DNA from: Reclinomonas americana ATCC 50394
Lineage: Eukaryota; Jakobida; Jakobea; Jakobida
Direction: 5' to 3'
DNA length: 54,651 bases
Assembly: GCA_048213135.1 (NCBI GenBank)
Contig: PS015236.1
Coordinates: 38,742 to 93,392, forward strand
Shown here in pieces: positions 31,778-41,578 of the stretch. The notes beneath the pieces were generated by a model. It was not told where the DNA came from, ran no database searches, and was given only the letters and a program-made list of their open reading frames with translations. Each line of letters starts with the position of its first letter. The first letter of the stretch is position 1. Both the position numbers and the translations under genes were made by a program.

Positions 31778-34700
31778 AGGTGCGACGAAACGGTGCAGCG
31801 GGGCTCGACGCGGCGCCCGCGGCGGCAGCTGACGCCGCCGGTGAGTTGCCGCCCTGAACAGGCGGTGGCGGAACCAAAATGGGTCGCGAGAGCACCGATG
31901 GCGACGCGGCTCGTGTGCCCTCGGCTCGTGCCTGTACGAGTGCCAAGCGGCGTGAGCAGACATGCACGAATAGAGAGCGGGAAAGCCGCAAGCTCACCGG
32001 TCCTTGTGACTGACTGCGGGAGCGCTGATCCTCCGTCGCCTTCCCTTCGTCGACAAAGCCACGGGCCGCCAGAGCGGTCGGTGACAAGCTGAGTGCGGAT
32101 CCACCCATGAACATTTCGCGCTTGGCCTGGAACGACTCGCTGCGAGTGGAATGCCACATGTGAGACGAACAGCACGCGGATGGAGAGACCGATGTGCATC
32201 ATCATTATCTCCTACCGTTGACCAAGGACGAGCTTGTGCAACGGCACTGCACCGGAGCTGTCGCGATTCTCCAGCACGCCGACAGGACGCGGCAGCGCAG
32301 GTGCGACAGGCGGCGGAGGAGCGGAGCGCTGCGGTGCCGGAAGAGCCGTGGCCGCTGGCACGCGAACGGCGGGTGCCGGCGGCGCCGGGGTGGCCTGTGC
32401 CGGCGCACTGTAACAACAAACACGTACCATTGTCAATATACAAACACAGAAGCATTTTGTGGAGGGAGAGGAGATAGATAGACGCACGGTTCTTCAGCCG
32501 GCGGCTCGTCGAACTCGAGGTACGTCTGGTGCGTTGGCGCCGTGAACACGACTGGCTGCGAGCGCGGTGCCGGCATGGACGCCGAGGGCGGAGGCGGGGG
32601 AGTGGCGGCGGCAGCCTGCTCACATCACAGACGCAACGTTAGAATCATCATGGTATAGGCGCAGGCAGAGGCAGGGGGAGAGAGAGAGAGGAAGAGAGAG
32701 TCACCTTGGCTGCCTCGAAAATGGCACGACGGTCGAGAGACACAGACTCGCGGGCACGGCTGACATTGAGACGGCGGTNNNNNNNNNNNNNNNNNNNNAC
32801 TCGCGCTGGTGACGCTCCTCTTCCGACAGCTTGCGCGGTCGGAACAACGCCTTCTACTCAGCCGCCACACAAGTGTTGAGCACAAGATACGCCTCTGTTT
32901 TCCCCCCTGACAGCGGTGGTCACGTAACGACACGGTCTGGCCACTTGATGAAAACGACGATGAGCGCCAGCAGAATCAGGAAGAGCATGAAGGAGCCGAC
33001 GACAGCCGCCGTGACCTTGCCGGGGGTGATCTGCGACGCGGAGGAAAGAAATGTCGGCAAAACACCGGAGAGAACGACTGTGACGGAGGGCAGCCTTGGC
33101 ACGCAACCGAGCGGTCCACAACCGGCGCGCCGATCACAATCAGCGCCTTCTGGCTGCGATTGGAGAAGTTGTTGTTGCGGGTGCTGCCGTACACAAAGGT
33201 GCCGCGGGTCGACAGATTGATCAGGTTGCCGTCCTGATAGGTGCCGGCATCGTCGAGTTCGCTTGTCTCGCCACCAAACTGCGGATTGTTGGACAGCAGT
33301 GCGTATCGGCGGGCAATCAACTGTGGCAACACCCCGCGGTGAGTCGGACCGCGTGTCAAGCCGCGACACCCACAACGCCACACAAACCTGCTTGCCAGCA
33401 ACATTGCTTGCGTTGTACATCTTCCAGAGCGTGGAGTTGGAGAGCGGCATCGGGTAGTTGTGACCGAGGGTGGGATACTCGAGGAAGTTGCTGCGGTCGG
33501 TGCCCGCCTGCCCCTGACCGTCGTTTCCGTTGGGATTGGTGTTCGAGCCGGTCCACTGCAAGTGCACCCAGTCGCCGAGGCCAGCATCGAGCTTGTTGGG
33601 CACAAAGTCGTACTCCACCGCCGGATACACTTGCACAATGTTGCCGCGCTTGCCGCGAATCTGCACGTTGAGGATGCGGTCACTCGGGCCCACATCACTC
33701 GGTCGCGGCCGAATGGCGAACACGTGCGAGCGATCCTGGAACGTGCGTCCGTACTGCGCCACATTGATGGCCAACTGGAGCGGCACACCGAGACCAAAGT
33801 CGACTTTCGGGTTGTTCACCAGGTTCACCAGCTGACCGGTGCTGTTGCCGCCGTTGTTCATGGCCAGCGGGTACTGGGCAATCGGGTAAATGTTCTGCGT
33901 CGAGTCCACCGTCCACCACTCGAAGCCAGTGTAGGTGACGTTGCTCGAGTTGGGGAAGGTCGACTGCTGGTACCGCACATCGGAGGTGGTGATGTTGTAG
34001 CGGAGGCGGAACGTGCACCGCTCGGAGATGATGTCGCTCGGCACTTGCCACGTGAGCGAGCACATTTCCGCACCATAGTCGTTGACACCACCCGGACCTG
34101 AAGTCCGCCTCACTTGAGAAATAGAGCGGGGGGGGGGGGGGGAACAACATGCGCGCGCACACACACACTCACCACGCGTGTTGCCGAGGTGATTGTCGCG
34201 CGTCCAGCAGTTGGGCAGGCACTGCGGCGCCGCAATGCCAAACTTGCCACTCATGGTCCACTGCCCCATGTTGGCCTTGCAGTCGACCTCGTTGTTGTAC
34301 TTGGCCAGCGAGCAGCTGCCCTTGTCGACGACATTCTGGCTCTGCGACTGGTAAATCGGGCACAGACGACTCATGTCGTTGGTGTCGACCATGACAGCAA
34401 TGTCGCGCCATGGCGTCGGGTGCCAGTACGGGTAGTAATCGCGTTCCTCGGAGCACTCAAAGCCGTAACGCGTGGCGCCAGGGTTCTGGCGCGTGCGAGT
34501 GGCGCTCGGGTTGTTGCCAATCGCGTTGCGGTTGGGAGCCCAGAGTCCATTGTTGCGACTGCGCAGCTGGCACTGCTGGTAGTAATTGTAGGTCTCATGC
34601 TGACCAAACTGAATGCTCTGCGACGCCTGCGCATTGTTGGGAATCGTCGATGTCACCGTGCCGTCACTGCCCAGAGAGAGAGAGAGAGGGATGAGAGAGG

Positions 34701-35623
34701 CACACACAGTCGCCGGGGTATGTGATGAAGCGCACCGCAGGCCGGGTGCGGTGTCATCGCACATGTACTGGAAGACCAACTGGCAGTGCAAGTTGGGATT
34801 GCCGCACCCGTGCTGCATGGTCCACTCTGCACGCCAGCGAGTGTGTGTGAGACAGAGAGACAGAGAGAGGAAGAGTGAGAGCACAACGCACCAAGATGCA
34901 CTTGGCTGCCGGCATAGTAGTACGTCGAACCGACATTGTAGCTGCGACAAGCAGGCTCAGTGAGACACACACACAGAGAGAGTGAGAGTGAGAGAGCACA
35001 CGCACCCGCCCTTCTGATTGTTCTGCGAGTCAAACAACCTGTGTGTGCGTGCGTGTGTGTGTGTGAGTTTGTGTTAAGAGAGAGGGAGGGGAGAAACACG
35101 CGTTCACCGGTTGGCATTCCGCCTGTTGTTATCGGCCTCGTCGAGGCGATTGTTGGAGCCTGTTGCGAGAAGGTTATTATATATTGACGAGGCACAGGCT
35201 GCACCCGACATCATTATTTCTCCTCTCTCTCCCCTCTCGTTACACGCACACACAGAGAGATACACACATTCACACACGCGCGCACATTCTCTCACTTTGC
35301 TGTGTGTGAGAAGAATGGGGGCATTATGTGCGCGTTGCGAGTGTTGACCTTTTATGGTCATGTCGCAGGTTTCTGGACACTCTTCACCCCCTCTCTTCCT
35401 CATCACCCACACACACTCTCACTCTCACTCTCTCGCACACACACACACACACACGCGCGCATTACATACCTCGTGGATTGTGCAACTGTTGTTCATTCAC
35501 AAGTCAGCACTCGCACACAGCAAAGGAATTCGTGGCCAGAGACGCAACGTAGACATCAGCCAAGACTACAGTGACTGTGTAGCACAGCAACAAGGCTGCC
35601 ACAAGCAGCGTCGCTCGCCGCAT
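31778..35623 (-). CDS. DD3-3-like type I membrane protein with long Pro-rich cytoplasmic tail
   Basis: Start 35623 gives a signal peptide (MRRATLLVAALLLCYTVTVV, LADVY; exon 35623-35549). A 16-nt exon (35485-35470) adds LHNPRG, then SNNRLDEADNNRRNANRLFD, SQNNQKGGYNVGSTYYYAGS, QHGCGNPNLHCQLVFQYMC, GFECSEERDYYPYWHPTPWR. These match what I recall of the Dictyostelium DD3-3 family, a Cys-rich secreted or surface protein of unknown function found in many protists and invertebrates. Several N-glycosylation sites occur. A transmembrane helix follows (AAVVGSFMLFLILLALIVVF, ~32960-33010), then a basic stop-transfer and a tail (ALFRPRKLSEEERHQRE, a 20-N gap at 32779-32798, RESVSLDRRAIFEAAK, several PPPP runs, SESFQAKREMFMGGSALSLS). 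The tail suggests SH3/WW/EVH1 binding (inference). The last supported exon ends at 31778; the stop was not resolved and may lie 100-350 bp further on. Confidence 0.8.
35470..35485 (-). other. 16-nt microexon (LHNPR-G) of the DD3-3-like gene
   Basis: TTGCACAATCCACGAG is bounded by AACAACAG acceptor and GTATGTAA donor on the minus strand. It joins TAC (exon 1, phase 0) to GCTCCAACAATCGC (exon 3), restoring the family's ADVY-LHNPRG-SNNRL sequence. Without it the N-terminus would not match. Confidence 0.8.
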
Positions 35624-35686
35624 TCACAACACAAGACAATCCAGTGCGAGCATCACATTGATTGCATTGGCATTGTCATCGTATCA
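35624..35686. promoter_or_regulatory. 63-bp divergent promoter region
   Basis: Only 63 bp separate the ATG of the DD3-3-like gene (-) and that of the WD40 gene (+). Contains ATTGATTGCATTGGCATTG, with two CCAAT-like cores on the minus strand. Both promoters or 5' UTRs must share or overlap this segment, unless they extend into the neighbouring gene. Confidence 0.5.
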
Positions 35687-36847
35687 ATGGGTTCGACAAG
35701 GTCCGTCTCTCATGTCTTCCCTCCCTCCCTTCCCCTCACTCACCCACCCCGCCTCTGCAGTTCCCTCGCTTCAGCCTCTCGGCCAGTGGCACCTGTGATG
35801 ACACTGGAGTACCGCGGCCGCGGAGAGGGCCTTGCGGTGACACCCGACGGGCGGTTTGTGATTGGCGGAGGCGGACTCACCAACCTGCTGCTGGTGTGGT
35901 CACTGGCCACTGGCAGGATCGCGTGTGAGGGCGAGGGGCACACGGCGTTTGTGCATGCCGTGGCGGTGACGTGCGATGGACAGCATGCGGTCAGTGCGGC
36001 GTATGATAACTCGGTGCGAGTGTGGTCGCTGCAAGATGGTGCGAGGCAGGTGCAACGCTTCGAGATCAGTGCCGTGTCGGTTGCGGTGACGCCTGATGGG
36101 CAGCATGTGCTGGCGGGAACGGGGAACATGGTGGTGGAGGTGTGGTCGCTGGCCAGTGGTCGTCATGTGCGGCGACTGGTGGGGCACACGGCGCTGGTGT
36201 CGGCGGTGGCTGCGACGCCTGATGGGCAGCTCGTGGTCAGTGGCAGTTGGGACACAACTGTGCGCGTGTGGTCGCTGGGCAGTGGCGATGAAGTGCGGCG
36301 GCTGGAGGGTCATACCGGTTGCGTGACCGACGTGGCTGTGTCGCCCACTGGCCTCTCCATTGTCAGCGGCAGCCGCGACTTGACGGTACGCGTCTGGTTG
36401 CTGGAGAGCGGTGAAGAGATTCGCCGCTTTGTCGGGCACACGTACTGGGTGACCTCGGTGAGCATGGCTCCAGACTGCCAGCATGTGGTCAGTGGCAGTC
36501 GCGACATGTCGGTGCGAGTGTGGTCGATGGGCACCGGCAAGGAGGTGCAGCGTCTCGACGGACACTCTCGCGATGTGTCGGACGTCGCAATCACCCCCGA
36601 TGGACAGTACATTATCAGTGGCGCCTACGACCGCACCGCACGCGTGTGGCGCATGCCTTCCACTGATTCCTGGCAGCACAACGAAGTGGTGGCGGCCACG
36701 CACGCAGTCGAGGCTGTGCAGGAGGAACTGGAGAGGCGATGCGACGAGATCGACAGCCGGTGGTGCTTGGTCGAGGTGGTGTTGCGGTGCTTTGTGCTGG
36801 AAGAGGCCCGGCTGGTTGTGCTTCGCGGCCCCTCACTGTCGTGGTGA
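35687..36847 (+). CDS. WD40 beta-propeller protein, paralogue of the gene at 50836
   Basis: Two exons (35687-35700 and 35761-36847) give 366 aa: MGSTS-SLASASRPVAPV, where MGSTSS fits N-myristoylation, then seven WD40-type blades of about 42 aa. Blades have near-identical cores such as VAVTPDGQHVLAGTGN, VVSGSWDTTVRVWSLGSGDE, IVSGSRDLTVRVWLLESGEE and IISGAYDRTARVWRM. After the propeller comes a helical tail with ELERRCDEIDSRWCLVEVVL-RCFVLEEARLVVLRG, shared with the second WD40 protein at 50836. The blade regularity suggests recent internal duplication. Propeller proteins are scaffolds; no catalytic domain is present, and the specific role is unknown. The short first exon encodes only the possible lipid-anchor signal. 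Confidence 0.85.
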   Translation: MGSTRSVSHVFPPSLPLTHPPRLCSSLASASRPVAPVMTLEYRGRGEGLAVTPDGRFVIGGGGLTNLLLVWSLATGRIACEGEGHTAFVHAVAVTCDGQHAVSAAYDNSVRVWSLQDGARQVQRFEISAVSVAVTPDGQHVLAGTGNMVVEVWSLASGRHVRRLVGHTALVSAVAATPDGQLVVSGSWDTTVRVWSLGSGDEVRRLEGHTGCVTDVAVSPTGLSIVSGSRDLTVRVWLLESGEEIRRFVGHTYWVTSVSMAPDCQHVVSGSRDMSVRVWSMGTGKEVQRLDGHSRDVSDVAITPDGQYIISGAYDRTARVWRMPSTDSWQHNEVVAATHAVEAVQEELERRCDEIDSRWCLVEVVLRCFVLEEARLVVLRGPSLSW

Positions 36848-36892
36848 GCCACTCACGGGAATTAGAGTCTCCTATGTATTTACGATGGACCA

Positions 36893-39800
36893 TTAGACTA
36901 CCATGGTGGGCAACCACCTCTCCACTACCGCGTATATATCGTCGCGTTTGAACGGCTGTCGGGAGAATTGGTCAGTGGCGCGCAACACCTCGTGCGGCAG
37001 ATGGCGAATGCATGCACGAACTCAACTTTGGTGACGACCTGGTTCATGCCGCTGCGTATGCACTCTAGTAGCTGCTCGGGTTGCGCGCTCGCCGTCACCG
37101 CCACCACCGGCGTGTCTGCACGCGCTTGATGAGTGACACACCTAGGCACTATGAAGAAGGAGAGCAAGCGTGGCGTTCGTACTTCGAGCAACTCCGTGCG
37201 CCTTTTCCACTTCTCGGATGCGACGAGTGGCCTCGTATCCATCCTGTGCCACAAGGAGCAGGTTAGTACTCGTGATCGGCGGTGTCCGTTGCTTCATGGT
37301 GCTTGCATGTGTCCCCGCTTCTCACCATCACCGGCATCATGCAGTCCATGAGTACGAGATCGAATGGCTCGCTACTCAAGCTGGACTCAAACACCTTCAC
37401 GGCCTCCAGCCCATCCGCCACCACCACCACCTGAACGCTACCGCCGATCTTCTTGAGCATCGCGGTGAGGATGCGCTGGTTGACCTTGAAAACCCACTTT
37501 GTCAGCACGTCTGCGCTCACCTCCCTCTCTCTCTCTCTCTATCTCACACACACATATCACCAACCGTATTGTCTTCGGCCAGTAGCACGTGCAAGCATAG
37601 ACCAGGCACAACCTCTGGCACACGCATGGGCGCTGGCGTCGTCGGACTCTGTGTTGACGTCGCACATCCAGGCGGCAAAGGCACCACGGTCGAGGTAGAT
37701 GCAGGCGACACTAGTGGCGGGCGGCGATACAGCACCGTTCGTACAGGCTGCGGCTGCGGCAAGTCGACGGTGGTATCGGTGGACGACGATGTGGGTGACG
37801 GAGATTGGGATAATGCTGCCACCCTCGGCACACTTGGCCAGACGCTCCCCATGACTGGTAATGACTGTGTTGTGGGCAGCTGCGACGACGGTGACGGCGT
37901 GTTGACCGGAATGTCGTAAAACGGGCTTGTCGCGCCGTCACCCAAACCCGCCGCTATGGGCAGTATGTTCGCCTGCGCAAACGGCGATGAGGGGGGCGAT
38001 TCAGCGCGAATGCAACAGCATTGACGCGTGTCCGTACCGGCAGTGGAGTGATTGGCATCCACGAGACCACCGGCAGCGGGACCTCAAAGGAGAACACGGC
38101 ACCCTGTCCGGGGATACTGGCCACAGTGATCGAGCCGTTGAGCAGCTGGGCAACCTGGAGTATTAAAGGTAAGGCAAGGACACTGCTCCCGAGCGAACGA
38201 CGTGAACGTGGTGGTGGTGGCTCACCGACGCGCAAATCGGCAGTCCGAGTCCTGTGCCCGTGACGATGCTTTGGTTGTACGCGGAGATGCTTTCGCCGAT
38301 TTGGATGAAAGGCTCGAAGATGACACTCATGTGCTGCGTTGTGCATGGATTAGTGTCGCAGCACATGGACAGAGTTGATTCGTTGGTGGGGTGACGTACC
38401 TCGCGATGGATGCCTGGCCCGTCGTCCACCACATCAAACCGCACAGTTGCCACTTCAGGTCCGTTCGGCTCGACGCGCCTGGCGCCCTCGACGCACCACA
38501 CGTCCACCCGCACGCTCCGTCGTGCGAATTTGACGGCATTGTCGACCAGATTCAGCAGCACCTGCCATTTCGTGCGTGGTGAGTCGTCTGGCACAACGCA
38601 GTTGCTCGAAAACTGTTCACGCACTTGGCGAATCCGGTGCGGATCCGAGCGTACCACGGCCGGTGGCAGCTGCAGAGGACCGATCAACTCTGCAGCGGGT
38701 GACAGGGCCGGCGGCATGTCGAGAGATGGCGCCGAAGAGGCCGCTGTCATTGGCGACACGGAGCGCGACGACGACTGCGGACTGTCAGTGTCCGACGTCA
38801 TGACCAGCGGTGCGAGTAGAGGCAAGGCAGAGGCCGAGGCCACAAGACGCAGATTCGTCTCACTGGCACGGCTAACCATGGATGCATGTGGGAGCGGAGT
38901 GGGGGCGACGGTTTTGCTGAGCTCTTCGCGGACCATGGCCGCCACATCCGCCTCCTGCTCTGTTCGCCGCTTGTCGGTGGCCACCGTGACGCCGGGGATG
39001 TCGGGTATGTCGGGAGTAAAGGGTGTCGCTGCAGCGCGGGCGCTCGAAGCGGGGACCGCCGACGGTGGTCGCGCATGGTACACACCGCACGGCGGCGGCA
39101 GGCAGGCGGCGCCCACGGCCGCCTCTGCCTCAATCACCTGTTCGATGGTGGGCGGCCGCGAGGCGTGCCAGCGGAACAGTAGCCTCTTGCCGACGACGCC
39201 AATCTGCTTAATGAACATGCGAAGCGTGTTGCGAACGAGGAGCAGCAAGTTGAAGTCGCGATCCTCCACTGCGAGCTTGCCGGTTTCCAGCTTGGTGAAA
39301 TCCAGCAACTGCACATCACCATTGAGCGGAAGGCCGTGCTGAAACTACACAGCAGGGGTTGATACACAACGTCGTCGATGATTCTCTGTGATGAAGAGAG
39401 TGAGTGAGACAAGGTGGATGAACATGGATCATCACCCGTTGGCGTACCATCAGACTCATCGATGAGGCTCGCATCGCCAACACAAGTTCCTGTGCGAAAC
39501 AGAACTGACACGCTGTAAGATGCAAAGCTTTCACGGAATCAGCTTGCGGAAGAGTGCATGCGGCCACTCGCCTCTTGCGGTGGCGTGATTTGCGTGTCTT
39601 TTTCCAGCAGATCGAGCATGGCGATGACCGAGTGCATCTGTGTGCATGGACACCACACTTAGAACACAGTCTCACTACAATGCATCAACGGCTGTTGCAA
39701 TCAAGCGCTGCAGTGTACCGGTGTACGCATCTGAGCGGAGGAGGAGGTAGAAAGTAAGGATACAGGAAAAACTGGGTACGGTATTTGAACGGAACTTCGT

Positions 39801-40590
39801 GACTTAGTTTGGCGTAAAACAATCGCTTGCTTTCCACGGCAGCCTGGTTCAAGAACACATCAGTGCGCAGCAAAGTAGACTCGTACTCAAGGCGAGTCTT
39901 ACCTCCGCCATGGCCTCGGCTTTCCGGCGCTCCTCCACTTCTTGCATTAGGCTCTGATTGGACAGCAGCAACTGCGCTCACTGGTCACCGACACTCGCCT
40001 CGCTCACTGGTTACGTGTTCGAGGGGCGTACACACCTCGCGAGTGCGTTCCTCGACTCGCTGCTCCAGCGCGGCGTTGAGGTTGCGAATGACAACCTCTG
40101 CTTGTTGTCGCTGCTGCTCGGCCATTACTGCCGTGATCAGGTTGCCGCTGCGTGATGCAGCAGTGTTGGTTGCGGCGTGGCAATCGTTCTTGAAGGCAGC
40201 AACACTCACCCCGTCTGCAAGAGAGGTTCAATGGTGCGCACGAGCGCCTCGTCGTAGCCCTCTGGGCGATTAGCGATGCCGACAATGCCGACCACATCGT
40301 CACGCGACTGCAAGGCGAGTTGCGCTGTGTGGTGTATACGAGAAGTTTGAGTGCCTGATCCTGGAACCAGTGGCCCCCAAGGCAACCTGCAACGATGTGC
40401 ACACCATACGTGACAATGGGGGGGTGATCGGATGGCATGTGCAGCAGATGTGCCAGCTCAGAGGCGTCGTTGATCAAGAGCGCCTCGCCAGTGGCAATGG
40501 TCGACGCGAGAACACCGGTCCCCGTGTGAATGCGATGCGGTGCAGGAGTTCCGTCACTGCTGGATGCCTCCTCCACCCCGATCACGCCGA
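36893..40590 (-). CDS. Hybrid sensor histidine kinase: GAF - HisKA - HATPase - receiver (main contig)
   Basis: Multi-exon minus-strand gene. From the N-side: second half of a GAF domain (40590-~40210; GTGVLASTIATGEALLINDA, then VVGIVGIANRPEGYDEALVR), coiled coil (VIRNLNAALEQRVEERTREV, NQSLMQEVEERRKAEAMAE), HisKA with H box KLSHE-MRTP-MHSVIAMLDLL (phospho-acceptor His in SHE) and DFTKLETGKLAVEDRDF. HATPase has N box VLLNLVDNAVKFARR, G1 VVDDGPGIHRE, F box IFEPF and G2 GTGLGLPICAS, with a ~150-aa low-complexity insertion before the N box. G3 is GQGAVFSFEVPLP. A Pro/Ser linker leads to the receiver: LLAEDN, phospho-acceptor Asp in VLMDCMMPVMDGYEATRRIR, VAVTAS, TKPF; stop 36893. All residues for autophosphorylation and transfer to the receiver are present. 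No membrane segment is seen, so probably cytosolic. Two introns of only 23 nt and a 12-nt exon are needed to keep phase. The 5' end is lost in gaps. Confidence 0.88.
39345..39367 (-). other. Candidate 23-nt intron in the histidine kinase
   Basis: GTGTATCAAC...GTGTAG, 23 nt. Removing it joins RIIDDV to FQHGLPLNGDVQLLDFTKLE in phase; reading through changes frame. A 29-nt version ending at the next TTTCAG is equally in phase. Confidence 0.55.
39719..39730 (-). other. 12-nt microexon encoding M-R-T-P of the H box
   Basis: ATGCGTACACCG lies between acceptor CCGCTCAG and donor GTACACTGC on the minus strand, with phase-0 introns on both sides. It joins KLSHE to MHSVIAML, giving the consensus SHEMRTP motif next to the phospho-accepting histidine. 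Confidence 0.8.
40387..40409 (-). other. Candidate 23-nt intron in the GAF domain
   Basis: GTATGGTGTG...TTGCAG, 23 nt. Removing it joins DHPPIVT to LPWGPLVPG and keeps the frame that later reads VVGIVGIANRPEGYDE. Reading through shifts frame and loses the GAF end. Confidence 0.6.
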
Positions 40591-40652
40591 CTGCACAGCA
40601 CAGACACAGTCAGTTAAAGGCATCGCTGGTCGCTGGCAACATTCTCGTGCCC

Positions 40653-41315
40653 NNNNNNNNNNNNNNNNNNNNNNNNNNNNNNNNNNNNNNNNNNNNNNNN
40701 NNNNNNNNNNNNNNNNNNNNNNNNNNNNNNNNNNNNNNNNNNNNNNNNNNNNNNNNNNNNNNNNNNNNNNNNNNNNNNNNNNNNNNNNNNNNNNNNNNNN
40801 NNNNNNNNNNNNNNNNNNNNNNNNNNNNNNNNNNNNNNNNNNNNNNNNNNNNNNNNNNNNNNNNNNNNNNNNNNNNNNNNNNNNNNNNNNNNNNNNNNNN
40901 NNNNNNNNNNNNNNNNNNNNNNNNNNNNNNNNNNNNNNNNNNNNNNNNNNNNNNNNNNNNNNNNNNNNNNNNNNNNNNNNNNNNNNNNNNNNNNNNNNNN
41001 NNNNNNNNNNNNNNNNNNNNNNNNNNNNNNNNNNNNNNNNNNNNNNNNNNNNNNNNNNNNNNNNNNNNNNNNNNNNNNNNNNNNNNNNNNNNNNNNNNNN
41101 NNNNNNNNNNNNNNNNNNNNNNNNNNNNNNNNNNNNNNNNNNNNNNNNNNNNNNNNNNNNNNNNNNNNNNNNNNNNNNNNNNNNNNNNNNNNNNNNNNNN
41201 NNNNNNNNNNNNNNNNNNNNNNNNNNNNNNNNNNNNNNNNNNNNNNNNNNNNNNNNNNNNNNNNNNNNNNNNNNNNNNNNNNNNNNNNNNNNNNNNNNNN
41301 NNNNNNNNNNNNNNN
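40653..41315. other. Assembly gap (N) in histidine kinase
   Basis: 663-bp N run between the GAF C-half exon (minus strand) and the small contig carrying a GAF N-half on the plus strand. Confidence 0.95.
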
Positions 41316-41578
41316 GCCTGTTCGGCGACATGCTCCAGGACGTACTGAACATCACCAACTCGGAATACGGCTTTGTCGATCAGCTTGTCCCAGACCTGCA
41401 AACAGGAGTTGCGCACTGGTTGTAGTTCACGATCCAAGTCATCGAGACACTCATGGAAGGAACCCCCTGTCTAATGACGTGCAGGAAAAGTCACTGCGGA
41501 CGCTGTCCATGTCGGTCAGCCATCCACTAATCAGGTCGTACTTTGCCTCCTCGGGCTTGACTCTCGACCCCGACGGTT
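41316..41578 (+). other. 263-bp contig island encoding a GAF N-half, probably inverted in the scaffold
   Basis: Isolated between two N runs. On the + strand it reads LFGDMLQDVLNITNSEYGFV-DQLVPDLQTG, then a GT-AG intron (about 41410-41484), then EKSLRTLSMSVSHPLIRSYF-ASSGLTLDPDG: the first half of a SEYGF-type GAF domain. The matching second half is on the - strand at 40590-40210. Flipping the island puts both halves on the minus strand in the right order, so a scaffolding inversion is the simplest reading. A separate + strand GAF gene is the alternative. Confidence 0.7.

Noticed and set aside
39530-39570. A GC-AG intron after PPQE in the histidine kinase
   Set aside because: A normal GT donor four bases further (GCGA|GTGGCC) gives the right phase for CQFCFAQELVLAMRA.
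41316-41578. An independent plus-strand GAF protein gene
   Set aside because: The fragment complements exactly the truncated GAF of the minus-strand kinase and is isolated between gaps; misorientation is simpler.
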